Positions 25,439-34,730 of a stretch of 64,000 nt of DNA are shown piece by piece; positions within the stretch are counted from its first letter, which is position 1, and each line of letters begins with the position of its first letter. The DNA is taken from positions 1 through 64,000 of the forward strand of contig JAEXYH010000096.1 in assembly GCA_023451735.1 (NCBI GenBank), given 5' to 3'. The notes below the pieces were generated by a model. It was not told the origin of the DNA, did no database searches, and worked only from the letters and a program-made list of their open reading frames with translations. The DNA is from Pseudomonadota bacterium (GTDB lineage: Bacteria; Pseudomonadota; Alphaproteobacteria; Rhizobiales; Rhizobiaceae). The position numbers and the translations under genes were made by a program.

Positions 25439-27814
25439 TCAACTGGCGAGAGACGTCTTGCTGGGGTGTCCGGAAAAGTCCGCCAGCAAATCATTGATCT
25501 CACGCGGTCGCGAGAAGTGGTAACCCTGGGCGTAATCGACGCCGATCTGCATCAGCTGTTGTCGCTGCTGAGCCGTTTCAACTCCCTCGGCCACGACCTG
25601 ACATTGCATCTGATGCGAGATGGTCGTGATGCCTTCGATCAGCATGCGGCTTTTCCGTTCAACGTCGGTGTCGCCTCCCAGCAGGGACTGCACGAAGGAC
25701 TGATCGATCTTGACGATATCGACCGGGAAGCGGTTCAGGTAGCTCAGGGATGAATACCCGGTGCCGAAATCGTCCAGAGCAATGCGGCAGCCGAGGTCGT
25801 GAAGCTCGGAAAGGGTTCGGCGGATTTCCGGGTCGTCATGCATCAGCACGGCCTCGGTGATCTCGATCACCAGGCGGGCGGGCAGGATGCCACTATCGGC
25901 AAGCAGGCCGGCAAGGCGAGCGGGAAGACCGCGCTCGAATTGCAGCGGCGAGAAATTCACCGCGACATACGTACTGCCGAGGCCAGGAAGACGAGACACC
26001 CGATTGAGATTGGCAAGCGCGTCTTCGAGAATAAGGTTGCCGATCGCGGCGATAGACCCATTTTCTTCGGCAACGCTGACGAGGGGACCCGGCGGGAGAA
26101 GGCCCTTGCGGGGATGGCGCAGGCGCATGAGCGCCTCGAAGCCGACGGGGATGCCGCTTGCCACACCTACGATAGGCTGAAAATGCGCTTCGAACCAGTT
26201 TGCCGCGATGCCGACTTCGATGTCGCTCTCGATTTCCGCTTTTTCCCTTGTCCGTGTCAGGATAGCGGGGTCATAGACCTTCGAGCCGTTCTTACCGTCG
26301 CGCTTGCGTGCATACATGGCAAGATCGGACTTCTGCAGCAATTCCGCAGCGGTCTTGGCGTGCTGGGGATAGAAGGCTACGCCGACGCTGGCACTCAGTC
26401 TTATGCCTGTTCCTTCAATGCGAAACGGCGATTCAAACATGTCGATGATCTGCTGGCAGAGGTCGGCGCTGCGGCCCTCGGCATCCGCGCCGGCGACTAC
26501 GATGGCGAATTCATCGCCGCCAAGCCTGGAGACAGTATCCGTGTCGCGCAGCATGGGTTGCAGCCTTGCGACGAATTCCTGCAAAACTAGGTCACCCGCG
26601 GCGTGACCGTGATTGTCGTTGATCGACTTGAAACGATCTAGATCGACGAAGAGGCAGGCCAGCTGGGTCGCCATCCGGTCGGCATCGACGATATGCCGGT
26701 CGAGCGCGGCCTCGAAGCCCTGCCGGTTTAACAGCCCGGTCAGATGGTCCGATATCGCCTGCTGATGGTTGCGGAATTCGGACTGCTTCAATGCGGTCAC
26801 GTCGGTCATGACACTCAGCGAGCCGGCAAGGTGTGTGGTAGTCGCGCCGAGATCGACTTCGGCAATCAGCACATCGAGAATGCGACCATTCTTGCACAGG
26901 AAGCGAACCGTAATTTCTATGGTGCCGGATTGGTCCTGGGGGCGTTTTCTCCGATTCTCAAAGGAAGCCCGGTCTGCTGCAAACAGGAAATCCGAAAAGT
27001 GGCGTCCGATGAGGTCTTCCCGCTGATAGCCTGTCGCCAAAAGCCAGTAATCGCTGACGGCGGCAACGGTATCGCCGGCGGTCAACGAGAAAAGCATCGC
27101 TGGGGTGAGGTTGTAAATTTCTATCGTCTGCTGGTGGGCGCGTTTCAGCTCTTGCTCCTCGCGCTCCAGAAGAATCTGCATCTCGTTGAAGCTCTTGGCG
27201 AGCCGGCCCATTTCATCGGCAGAACGCCAGTCGACGTGGTGACGCGAGCCGAGCCTCCGGGTTGCCTCGATGGCGGCCGTCAGACGTGTCAAAGGGCGAA
27301 CCACCATGATCCTGTTGCCGAACACGGCGGCGCCGAAGACGGTCAGGATCGCAATGATGAAGATGGAAATGAACGCGAACTCGATCTGGTGCAGACCGGA
27401 AAACCAGCTGACAACTGGTACGTAGATCGTCAGCGTGCCGACTTCCCGAGGTCCTTGCAGGGATCGATAAATCACCGTCTGGCTACGCGATTCGAGCGTA
27501 TCGAGGGACGGTGCCCCGGGAGCCGCCTCGAAGACACTGAGCTTGCCCGTCGTGTCGTTGATCTGAACGGCGTGAACCATTTGGTCCAAGATTATCATCT
27601 GTGCAACCTGGCGGATGCTGTCGAGGTCCAGATCCCAGAGAGGCTTGCCAAGTGCCTGAGTGTTGCTGTTCATCACCACATCGACACGTTCAGCGATGCT
27701 CTGGGATGCCTGATGGGACGAAAGTGCGAGGAAAAGCGTAAAAAGCGGAGCCACGACGACGAGAAGCGCGCCAGATATTATGGCAATGAAACGACTCTCA
27801 ACAGAATGAGTCAT
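25439..27814 (-). CDS. HAMP-PAS-GGDEF-EAL c-di-GMP signalling protein
   Basis: A 791-residue inner-membrane protein. TM1 is at about residues 8-30, then a periplasmic sensor, TM2 near 150-175, HAMP to about 240, PAS to about 350, GGDEF at 432-436 (RLGGDEFAIVV) and EAL at 560-562 (FEALMRLRHP). DDFGTGYSSL and IDQSFV are intact, so both diguanylate cyclase and phosphodiesterase activity are possible. The ATG at 27814 has GGGGA upstream. It probably senses a periplasmic signal; a secreted binding protein is encoded just downstream. Confidence 0.92.
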   Translation of the reverse strand: MTHSVESRFIAIISGALLVVVAPLFTLFLALSSHQASQSIAERVDVVMNSNTQALGKPLWDLDLDSIRQVAQMIILDQMVHAVQINDTTGKLSVFEAAPGAPSLDTLESRSQTVIYRSLQGPREVGTLTIYVPVVSWFSGLHQIEFAFISIFIIAILTVFGAAVFGNRIMVVRPLTRLTAAIEATRRLGSRHHVDWRSADEMGRLAKSFNEMQILLEREEQELKRAHQQTIEIYNLTPAMLFSLTAGDTVAAVSDYWLLATGYQREDLIGRHFSDFLFAADRASFENRRKRPQDQSGTIEITVRFLCKNGRILDVLIAEVDLGATTTHLAGSLSVMTDVTALKQSEFRNHQQAISDHLTGLLNRQGFEAALDRHIVDADRMATQLACLFVDLDRFKSINDNHGHAAGDLVLQEFVARLQPMLRDTDTVSRLGGDEFAIVVAGADAEGRSADLCQQIIDMFESPFRIEGTGIRLSASVGVAFYPQHAKTAAELLQKSDLAMYARKRDGKNGSKVYDPAILTRTREKAEIESDIEVGIAANWFEAHFQPIVGVASGIPVGFEALMRLRHPRKGLLPPGPLVSVAEENGSIAAIGNLILEDALANLNRVSRLPGLGSTYVAVNFSPLQFERGLPARLAGLLADSGILPARLVIEITEAVLMHDDPEIRRTLSELHDLGCRIALDDFGTGYSSLSYLNRFPVDIVKIDQSFVQSLLGGDTDVERKSRMLIEGITTISHQMQCQVVAEGVETAQQRQQLMQIGVDYAQGYHFSRPREINDLLADFSGHPSKTSLAS

Positions 27815-27956
27815 TTGTTTTCCCCGGCTCAATATTGCTCTTCTTAAAATACCACCCCGTATTTCCCCACTATTCTTCCACCCAAACGTTTAAACTTCCC
27901 TGACATCTTCTTCTAAAACTTTGGGGAGATGTCTTGGGGCCTTGTCCGGGTAAAAA

Positions 27957-27987
27957 GCAAAAAGCCCGCCGAACGGCGGGCTTTCTG
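27957..27987 (-). terminator. Rho-independent terminator of rplY
   Basis: AAAGCCCGCC-GTTC-GGCGGGCTTT on the minus strand, a 10-bp perfect stem whose T-run continues downstream (TTTTTG). It begins 24 bases after the rplY stop and is symmetrical enough to act in both directions. Confidence 0.85.
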
Positions 27988-28007
27988 TTTCAGTCGAAGA
28001 AAATCTA

Positions 28008-28619
28008 TTATTCTTCAGAAGGAGCTGCAACTTCTTCTTCTTCGGCAACGCCGGCAGCCGGAGCAACGAGCGTAGCGATGGTGAAGTCGCGGTCCGTGAT
28101 AACTGCACGTACACCCTTCGGCAGCTTGACGGCCGAAATGTGGATGCTGTCGCCGATCTTAGCGCCGTCGAGGTCGACGGTGATGAATTCCGGGATGGAG
28201 TTGGCCGGGCAGTTGAACTCGACCGTGTGACGGACGATGTTCAGGACGCCGCCCTGCTTGATCGCGGACTTGTCTTCGTTGATGAAGTGAACCGGAACGT
28301 CGACGGTCACTTCAGTGTTGCCGGAGACGCGCAGGAAGTCGACGTGCATGGTGAAGTCACGCACCGGATCCAGCTGGTAGTCCTTCGGCAGGACAGTGTA
28401 CTTCTTGCCATCGAGATCGATGGTCGCAATCGTCGTCATGAAACCGCCAGCGTGAATACGCTTGGTGACCTCATTGGTGTTGAGGGCGATTGAAATCGGG
28501 GCCTGCTTGTCACCGTAGATGACAGCTGGAATAAAACCGTTGCGGCGAAGTTCACGGGAGGACCCCTTACCTACCCGTTCGCGCGCCTCGGCCTTGAGCT
28601 CGTAAGAATCCTGGCTCAT
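28008..28619 (-). CDS. rplY: 50S ribosomal protein L25/general stress protein Ctc
   Basis: A 203-residue long-form L25 that binds 5S rRNA. The N-terminal RERVGKGSSRELRRNGFIPAVIYG is the L25 domain; the C-terminal TL5-type extension (DVPVHFINEDKSAIKQGG) is complete, followed by an acidic Glu-rich tail (EEEEVAAPSEE). The usual downstream partner pth is displaced by about 3.5 kb here. Confidence 0.96.
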   Translation of the reverse strand: MSQDSYELKAEARERVGKGSSRELRRNGFIPAVIYGDKQAPISIALNTNEVTKRIHAGGFMTTIATIDLDGKKYTVLPKDYQLDPVRDFTMHVDFLRVSGNTEVTVDVPVHFINEDKSAIKQGGVLNIVRHTVEFNCPANSIPEFITVDLDGAKIGDSIHISAVKLPKGVRAVITDRDFTIATLVAPAAGVAEEEEVAAPSEE

Positions 28620-28984
28620 GGCATTTCCTTTCGAGGTTATTTGGAGAGTTCAGTCGATCAAGATGGTCGTTCTGAACCGGAAAGCGTAGAACGCATTCCA
28701 TCCGCATTGCCTCCAAGGGTGTCTACGCGGACGCGCCCCTATAGAACAATGGCCCTTGCGACGCAAGAGCTTCCTGAATGTGACAACATGTTGTGTCTCG
28801 CCTGCTGTACAGCTACTTGGTGCGGTATGACCGCTCCCCATTCATCCTAGGTAGGCGGTCCTTGCAGGATTGTTAAGTACGTTTCTTTCGACCTCGCCGG
28901 AAAACTCCAAACCACCGCAGTATGTATGGGATTTGTTAAATATACGACGTCGACAAACAGCATCGATTTAAAGGAATTAATCCG
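28620..28984. other. Divergent promoter region between rplY and the MHYT gene
   Basis: 365 bases without a gene. It must hold the promoters of both divergent genes; AAAGGAAT ten bases before 28985 is the ribosome site of the MHYT gene. No tRNA, repeat or strong hairpin was recognised. Confidence 0.4.
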
Positions 28985-31762
28985 ATGTACGGTGTCGTCA
29001 ACTGCTTGGTGCAGGAACATAATCTGGGGCTGGTCTTGGTCGCGGGCGTCCTTTGCTTTCTGGCAAACCTGGCAACGGTGTCGTTTATCGGGCGTGCACG
29101 GGAAACGAACCGTGTTGCGCGCCTCACATGGGCGGCGGTCGCTGCGGGGGCGGGAGGATTTGGTATATGGGCGACGCATTTTGTCGCTATGCTGGCCTAT
29201 GATCCGGGGCAAGCCTTCCGTTTCGACCTTACCTTGACGCTGGTTTCGTTGGGGCTGGCTTTCATTTCAACATTTGCGGCGGCGTCTTTCATTCTCGTGG
29301 TCCCGACGCGCTATGGTGCTGCAGCGGCAGGCCTCGTATTCGGTGCTGGTGTCTCCTGCATGCATTTCACCGGCATGTCGGCGATAGAGTTCGCCGGTGC
29401 CATCGTCTGGGAACGCACTCTGGTGCTTGCAGCAATCGCTGCAGCTGTCACCATGGCTCCGATTGCATTCCTTCTCGCGCTTTCGCGCGGGATCAGAGCG
29501 GTCGCGCTCGCTGCAGGCATATTGTCGTTGGCAATAGTTTCCATGCATTTCATTGCCATGGGTGCAGCCACGCTCGTTCCAGATCTCTCCTCTTCGATCG
29601 AGGTCGGTTCGCTGTCCAAGCCATTGATGCTGTCGACGATCATCGTCGTGTCTTTGTCCTTGATCGGTTCCGGTGCTGCGGCGGCCGTCGTTTCGGGTCG
29701 TGCCGCGCGTTCCTCAAAGGCCAGCGAGAGGAACTTCCAGCTTCTTGTCCGCGGCGTGACAGATTATGCGATATATATGCTGGATCCAACGGGCGTTGTA
29801 ACCAACTGGAATGCCGGCGCCGAGCGGGCCAAGGGCTATGCCGCCAAGGAAATCATCGGCCAGAATTTCGCACGTTTCTACTCCAATGAAGATCAGGCGC
29901 GCGGGTTGCCGCAGCAGGCGCTCGCGACAGCCCGCGAGACCGGCCGCTTTGAGGCCGAAGGAAAGCGTTACCGAAAAGACGGGACGTGGTTCTGGGCGCA
30001 TATCGTCATCCAGCCGATCCGTGATGAGGACGGTGTTCTGGTTGGTTATGCCAAGATCACACGGGATATCACCCGCCAGAAACAAGATAGTGACCGCATT
30101 GCCGCGATCACGCAGAACCTCGATCTTGCCTTGGAGAACATGAGCCAGGGGATATGCCTTTTCGACCATGACGAAAGGCTGATCCTTTGCAATGGCCGAT
30201 ACCGGGAGATGTTCAGGTTTCCGAAGGGCTTCGTTGCGCCGGGGCTCAGCTATTGGGATATCGTACGCAAGGGCTACGAGATGTCCTATCCTGACCCGCA
30301 AGACGCCATGAAGCGGGCGCAGAAACACTATAATCGCTATATGGCGGCCATGAGATCGGGAAAGCGCAGCATCGTACACCGCACTGCGAGCGGACAGACG
30401 TTCCGCGCGGCTCTAAACATGCTTGCAGATGGAGGCTGGGTTTCCACCTTCGAGGATATCAGCGAACAGGTCCGCTCCGAAGAGCAGATCGCCTTCATGG
30501 CCCGTCATGACAGCCTGACGCAGCTTCCCAACCGGGCAGCATTCATGAGCCACCTCGAAAGCGAGGTGCAGCATGCGGAGCATAGCGGAGATCGCCTTGC
30601 GGTAGTCGGTATCGACCTTAACAGGTTCAAGCAGATCAACGATCAGCTGGGGCACGGCGTCGGCGATGCGGTGCTGAAGGAAATCGCCCGCCGCATGCTT
30701 AATGCGATCGAACCTAACCAGCTCTTTGCCCGCTTCGGTGGCGACGAATTCGCGGCGGCCATGCGGTATGACGATATCGGCGAAGTCAGTGCATTTCTCG
30801 ATCGTATGATGAGCGAGTTCAATCGGCCCATGGATATCGAGGGGCATCGATTGAGCACCGGTGCGAGCATGGGGGTTGCGCTTTATCCAAATGACGGTCA
30901 GTCGCCGGAATCGCTTATCGCCAATGCCGACCTCGCGATGTATCGGGCCAAGGCGTCGCTGTCCGGCGAGGTCTGCTTCTATGATGTCGAAATGGATGAA
31001 GCTGCCCGCGACCGCACGAAGATGGCAAAGGAGCTTTGGGCTGCCATCGAAGAGAAGCAGCTCTATCTCAATTACCAAGTCCAGAAATCCGTCTCGACCG
31101 GAGAAATCACCGGTTATGAGGTCCTGTTGCGCTGGCATCATCCGGAGCGCGGCCTTGTTTCGCCAGTGGATTTCATACCCATTGCGGAAGAATGCGGTGC
31201 CATTCTGCCGATTGGCGAGTGGGTGCTTCGCGAGGCATGCCGTGAGGCGGCCGGCTGGCCGGTCGCATACAAGGTTGCTGTCAACCTCTCACCGGTGCAG
31301 ATAGCCCATACAGACATGCCTGCGCTCGTCCATCGCGTGCTTCTCGAAACCGGATTGAAGTCCGGCCGTCTGGAGCTTGAAATAACCGAAAGTTCGATCT
31401 TCAGCGACAAGCAGCGCGCGCTGCATGCTTTGCGGGCAATCAAGGCGCTTGGAGTCTCCATCGCCATCGACGACTTCGGTACCGGCTACTCCTCGTTGGA
31501 AACGCTCCAGTCCTTCCCATTCGACAAGATCAAGCTCGATCGCAGCTTCCTCGCCGATGTCGAACGGAGCGACGAGGCAAAGGCGATGGTCAGGGCGATC
31601 CTCGCTTTGGGACAGGGGCTGCGTATACCGGTTCTTGCGGAAGGGGTCGAGACGTCCCTCCAACTGGATATCCTCAAGCAGGAAGGCTGCCATGAGGCTC
31701 AAGGCTATTTGCTAGGGCGGCCTATGCCGATCGACAAGCAGATCATGACCGAGGCGGCCTGA
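28985..31762 (+). CDS. MHYT-PAS-GGDEF-EAL c-di-GMP signalling protein
   Basis: A 925-residue membrane protein. The N-terminal seven-helix MHYT domain has the three motifs WATHFVAML, CMHFTGMSA and SMHFIAMGA, thought to bind a metal that senses diatomic gas. Two PAS-type regions follow (about 245-500), then GGDEF at 585-589 and an EAL domain whose signature reads EVL at 712-714, with DDFGTGYSSLETL intact. Both enzymatic halves look active. It is alone on its strand. Confidence 0.93.
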   Translation: MYGVVNCLVQEHNLGLVLVAGVLCFLANLATVSFIGRARETNRVARLTWAAVAAGAGGFGIWATHFVAMLAYDPGQAFRFDLTLTLVSLGLAFISTFAAASFILVVPTRYGAAAAGLVFGAGVSCMHFTGMSAIEFAGAIVWERTLVLAAIAAAVTMAPIAFLLALSRGIRAVALAAGILSLAIVSMHFIAMGAATLVPDLSSSIEVGSLSKPLMLSTIIVVSLSLIGSGAAAAVVSGRAARSSKASERNFQLLVRGVTDYAIYMLDPTGVVTNWNAGAERAKGYAAKEIIGQNFARFYSNEDQARGLPQQALATARETGRFEAEGKRYRKDGTWFWAHIVIQPIRDEDGVLVGYAKITRDITRQKQDSDRIAAITQNLDLALENMSQGICLFDHDERLILCNGRYREMFRFPKGFVAPGLSYWDIVRKGYEMSYPDPQDAMKRAQKHYNRYMAAMRSGKRSIVHRTASGQTFRAALNMLADGGWVSTFEDISEQVRSEEQIAFMARHDSLTQLPNRAAFMSHLESEVQHAEHSGDRLAVVGIDLNRFKQINDQLGHGVGDAVLKEIARRMLNAIEPNQLFARFGGDEFAAAMRYDDIGEVSAFLDRMMSEFNRPMDIEGHRLSTGASMGVALYPNDGQSPESLIANADLAMYRAKASLSGEVCFYDVEMDEAARDRTKMAKELWAAIEEKQLYLNYQVQKSVSTGEITGYEVLLRWHHPERGLVSPVDFIPIAEECGAILPIGEWVLREACREAAGWPVAYKVAVNLSPVQIAHTDMPALVHRVLLETGLKSGRLELEITESSIFSDKQRALHALRAIKALGVSIAIDDFGTGYSSLETLQSFPFDKIKLDRSFLADVERSDEAKAMVRAILALGQGLRIPVLAEGVETSLQLDILKQEGCHEAQGYLLGRPMPIDKQIMTEAA

Positions 31763-31794
31763 CAAGCCTGCCGCCGAGCCTTACAGTTGAGGCG

Positions 31795-32052
31795 TCAACG
31801 GCGCGCTTCGCCGCCCGGGGCGTAGACCGATTTCTGTTCGAAACGGAACTTGAAGCCGCAATCGCTGCAGCGGATCATGTGTTTGCGCGGGTCGTTCGAG
31901 GCGAATTCCGTGCGAAAGCTCTTTGGCAATTCGTCGATGCGAAAATCCCGGTTTGCAGCGCGCTTGTCATCGTTTTCGGAGACTTCGGCAAAACCTGTGT
32001 TGCCGCATTGGGAACATTCGAGCTTTCGGGAATAACGGTCGCGGGCAGCCAT
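31795..32052 (-). CDS. Small zinc-ribbon-like protein
   Basis: An 85-residue protein with two CxxC knuckles, CSQCGNTGF near residue 13 and CSDCGFKFRF near residue 62, a typical zinc-ribbon spacing. No known family name comes to mind. It has no membrane segment. Convergent with the MHYT gene; separated from the upstream Kazal gene by a strong hairpin, so it is probably transcribed from its own promoter. Confidence 0.65.
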   Translation of the reverse strand: MAARDRYSRKLECSQCGNTGFAEVSENDDKRAANRDFRIDELPKSFRTEFASNDPRKHMIRCSDCGFKFRFEQKSVYAPGGEARR

Positions 32053-32101
32053 GCAGGACTCCTTGGAAATACCGGACCTACATAGTCAACACGTCGGCTG
32101 A

Positions 32102-32139
32102 ATGCAAAACGCCGGGACGATTGCCCCGGCGTTTTGCAT
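32102..32139 (-). terminator. 15-bp perfect hairpin after the Kazal lipoprotein gene
   Basis: ATGCAAAACGCCGGG and CCCGGCGTTTTGCAT pair perfectly around an 8-base loop. The A/T tracts sit inside the stem, so it can terminate in either direction. It begins 20 bases beyond the stop of the minus-strand Kazal gene. Confidence 0.75.
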
Positions 32140-32159
32140 CTGTCTTCCAGCGGTTTTTA

Positions 32160-32702
32160 TCAGCGCCGGCATTCGCCGGATGAAACGATGCCGAATCCGG
32201 CGTTGTTCGCCTCGCAGGCATTTGGGAAGGTCTGGCTACGGCCGCCGCGCTGGCCGCAGACCGGACGGTATTCGCGCGTGCAGATGCCACCAGATTGCGG
32301 TCGACCGGGATTGCCTGGCCTGTCCCAATCGGGACGATCTGGTCTGCCGGGGCGATCCCCATCCGGTCGACCGGGTCGATCCCAACCGGGCCTGTCAGGT
32401 CTGCCCGGTCTATCCCAGTCAGGACGATCAGGCCTGCTAGGCCCTCTGCATTCGCCGGAGCTGACGACACGGAAACCACGGGCGCCCGCCTGACAGGAAT
32501 TGCCGAAAGTTTCGAGACGTCCGCCTCGTTCGCCGCAGACTGGGCGATAATCCATGGTGCACATCTGCGGGCCGCGGTCGGGACGTGGTGGCGGGTAATA
32601 TCCTCCCGGGCCGGACGGTGGGCCACCTTCGACGCAAGCAGAAAGAACCGGCAAAAGCACCAGAAGCGGCAACTTGGCAATATGGGTAGATATGAATGAC
32701 AC
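32160..32702 (-). CDS. Lipoprotein with two Kazal-like domains
   Basis: A 180-residue lipoprotein. The lipobox is LSAC (Cys23). Two near-identical Kazal-like modules have Cys at 48, 56, 70, 85 and at 141, 149, 163, 178, the same 8-14-15 spacing; each starts CTxxYRPVCG and ends VVSSGEC or IVSSGEC. Between them residues 86-140 are a low-complexity linker of RPDRPDWDRPGRPD-like repeats. Kazal domains usually inhibit serine proteases. The start is a GTG with GGGGAGGA upstream. Export and anchoring would use Lgt, also encoded in this window. Confidence 0.82.
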   Translation of the reverse strand: MSFISTHIAKLPLLVLLPVLSACVEGGPPSGPGGYYPPPRPDRGPQMCTMDYRPVCGERGGRLETFGNSCQAGARGFRVVSSGECRGPSRPDRPDWDRPGRPDRPGWDRPGRPDGDRPGRPDRPDWDRPGNPGRPQSGGICTREYRPVCGQRGGRSQTFPNACEANNAGFGIVSSGECRR

Positions 32703-32742
32703 GTGTGATTCCTCCCCGTTGAGTTGAGGTCAATCTAAAGCA

Positions 32743-32776
32743 TTGGGCCGAAAATCGATATCGACTTTCGGCCCAA
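32743..32776 (-). terminator. Terminator hairpin downstream of prs
   Basis: TTGGGCCGAAA and TTTCGGCCCAA form an 11-bp perfect stem around an AT-rich loop that contains TCGATATCGA, itself a palindrome. It lies 40 bases past the prs stop and before the Kazal gene start. Confidence 0.7.
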
Positions 32777-32816
32777 CTGAAATATTCGGAAAATTACGTC
32801 TGATGACCGGACGCGA

Positions 32817-33749
32817 TCAGTCGAACAGGCTGGAGACGGAGGATTCCATCGCCGTGCGGTTGATCGCCTCTCCAAGCAGGTTTGCCGTCGAGATGACGCG
32901 AATGTTCGGGGCTGACTGGACTGCCGTCGTCGGCTGGATCGAGTCGGTGATGACCAGTTCCTTCAGCTTCGATGAAGATATGCGGGTGACAGCGCCGCCG
33001 GAAAGCACGCCGTGGGTGATATAGGCGGTGACGCTGGTCGCGCCATTCTTCAACAGAGCCTCAGCCGCATTGCAGAGCGTGCCGCCCGAGTCCACGATGT
33101 CGTCGATCAACAGACAGTCCTTGCCGGTCACGTCGCCGATAACGTTCATCACTTCGGACTCACCGGCGCGCTCGCGACGCTTGTCGACGATGGCGAGCTG
33201 GCAGTCGAGGCGCTTGGCGAGCGAACGGGCGCGCACCACGCCGCCGACGTCAGGCGAGACGACCATGACGTTGTTCAGGTCATAATTTTCCTTCACGTCG
33301 CGCGCCAGGATCGGCACCGCGTAAAGATTGTCGGTCGGGATATCGAAGAAGCCCTGGATCTGGCCAGCATGCAGATCAAGCGTCAGAACGCGATCGGCAC
33401 CGGCCTCGGTGATCAGGTTGGCCACGAGCTTGGCCGAAATCGGCGTGCGCGGGCCTGCCTTACGGTCCTGTCTGGCGTAGCCAAAATACGGAAGAACCGC
33501 CGTGATGCGCCGTGCGGACGCTCGCCGAAACGCATCGATCATGATGAGCAATTCCATCAGATGATCGTTGGTCGGGAACGAGGTGGACTGGATGACAAAG
33601 ACATCCTCGCCGCGCACGTTTTCCTGAATTTCTACGAAGATTTCCTGGTCTGCAAAACGCCTTACGCTGGCTTTTCCGACTGGGACATTGAGATAGCTGC
33701 AGATCGCGTCGGCCAGATGCCGGTTCGAATTGCCTGCGAAAACCTTCAT
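32817..33749 (-). CDS. prs: Ribose-phosphate pyrophosphokinase
   Basis: Makes PRPP from ribose 5-phosphate and ATP for purine, pyrimidine, His and Trp synthesis. 310 residues with GNSNRHLADAI, FGYARQDRK, the catalytic flexible loop, DLHAGQIQGFFDIP and the PRPP loop DDIVDSGGTLCNAA. Length and motifs are those of class I enzymes. It could supply the apt-type reactions seen elsewhere in the window. Confidence 0.97.
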   Translation of the reverse strand: MKVFAGNSNRHLADAICSYLNVPVGKASVRRFADQEIFVEIQENVRGEDVFVIQSTSFPTNDHLMELLIMIDAFRRASARRITAVLPYFGYARQDRKAGPRTPISAKLVANLITEAGADRVLTLDLHAGQIQGFFDIPTDNLYAVPILARDVKENYDLNNVMVVSPDVGGVVRARSLAKRLDCQLAIVDKRRERAGESEVMNVIGDVTGKDCLLIDDIVDSGGTLCNAAEALLKNGATSVTAYITHGVLSGGAVTRISSSKLKELVITDSIQPTTAVQSAPNIRVISTANLLGEAINRTAMESSVSSLFD

Positions 33750-33879
33750 TTCGGTCCGCCTGTATTGAAGCTGGATGGCGGCCTTTTACCGCCGCTGCCC
33801 TTGAATGCAAGAGCGTTTTCGACATGCGCACTTAATTTTGTGAATGAACTGTGACTTGAGGCCAAAAAAAACGCTCCTT

Positions 33880-34650
33880 TCACAGCTCCGAAGCCGTTTG
33901 TCGCCAGTCGACATATCCTGTTATCGTCTTGTCCGCAATCGACTGCATGACTGACGCCGGTATCGCCGCCCACGGATCCGAACCCTGCGCAGCGAGCGTT
34001 TCCTGACCTTGCATCCGATGCAGCCTTGCGCCGGCATTGTCGAGCACGTCCCAGACGTAGACAACGGTCACCTTGCCATCATCGGCAAGAGCAGAGAAAT
34101 ATCCCTTGAGAATATGCTCGGTGCTCGTATCGGAGGATGGCCGGATTTTAAGGCCTCTCGAGCGGGCGGCGGCGGCCAATTGACGGGATAGGGGCGTAAC
34201 CGCCTCGACTGGTGCTCCGATGATCGGCAGGAAGCGAATGGCCCCGCCACCGTCGGCTGATGCCGCCTGATTTTCCGATGTGGCCGGTGCGCCGCCAGAA
34301 GATGGCACCTGCGCTTGGCCATCAGCGATCTGCCCTTCCCAGTCCGGTGGCGGACCGGAGGAGGATGGAGAAGTGGCATTCCCATTTTCCAAGGCCTGAG
34401 CCTGTGATTCCAGCGTATTGTTTGGCGCACGCGAAGGGGTGTTGGACACAAGAGGGGCCGATTGAACCGGTTCAGGATTATGGGTTCTGGCCATACGGTC
34501 GGTATCATCTTGCGTGACTGGGCTGGAAAACCTTTCCGTTCCTCCGCCGATATCGACCTGCGGTGTCAGCGCATCGGTCGTGTTGCACGCAGAAAGTCCA
34601 AGCGAAAGAGCGAGAGCCACGAAGACATGCCAGCCGCTTGATCTCCGCAC
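33880..34650 (-). CDS. Predicted lipoprotein of unknown function
   Basis: A 256-residue lipoprotein: signal helix ending LGLSACNTT (lipobox LSAC). A long Ser/Pro/Gln-rich disordered region (about residues 35-135) is followed by a compact domain with RQLAAAARSRGLKI and KGYFSALADDGKVTVVYVWDV, resembling proteins of an outer-membrane or cell-wall assembly type. I know no name. It lies 80 bases downstream of the M24 gene and 130 upstream of prs. Confidence 0.65.
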   Translation of the reverse strand: MRRSSGWHVFVALALSLGLSACNTTDALTPQVDIGGGTERFSSPVTQDDTDRMARTHNPEPVQSAPLVSNTPSRAPNNTLESQAQALENGNATSPSSSGPPPDWEGQIADGQAQVPSSGGAPATSENQAASADGGGAIRFLPIIGAPVEAVTPLSRQLAAAARSRGLKIRPSSDTSTEHILKGYFSALADDGKVTVVYVWDVLDNAGARLHRMQGQETLAAQGSDPWAAIPASVMQSIADKTITGYVDWRQTASEL

Positions 34651-34730
34651 GCATCCGCCTCCCGAACATTCCGCCTCATGAGACCTTAGAGATGCACTTT
34701 CGCGTGTGTCAATTGCGATAAATGCGTGGA

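Noticed and set aside
26744..27847. 367-codon plus-strand ORF opposite the GGDEF-EAL gene
   Set aside because: Antisense shadow with no domain features.
28620..28984. Possible tRNA or small RNA between rplY and the MHYT gene
   Set aside because: No cloverleaf, no T-loop sequence and no terminator-like hairpin were found.
32290..32460. Short tandem DNA repeats that could suggest a CRISPR array
   Set aside because: Repeats are in frame, degenerate, without spacers, and encode the proline-rich Kazal linker.
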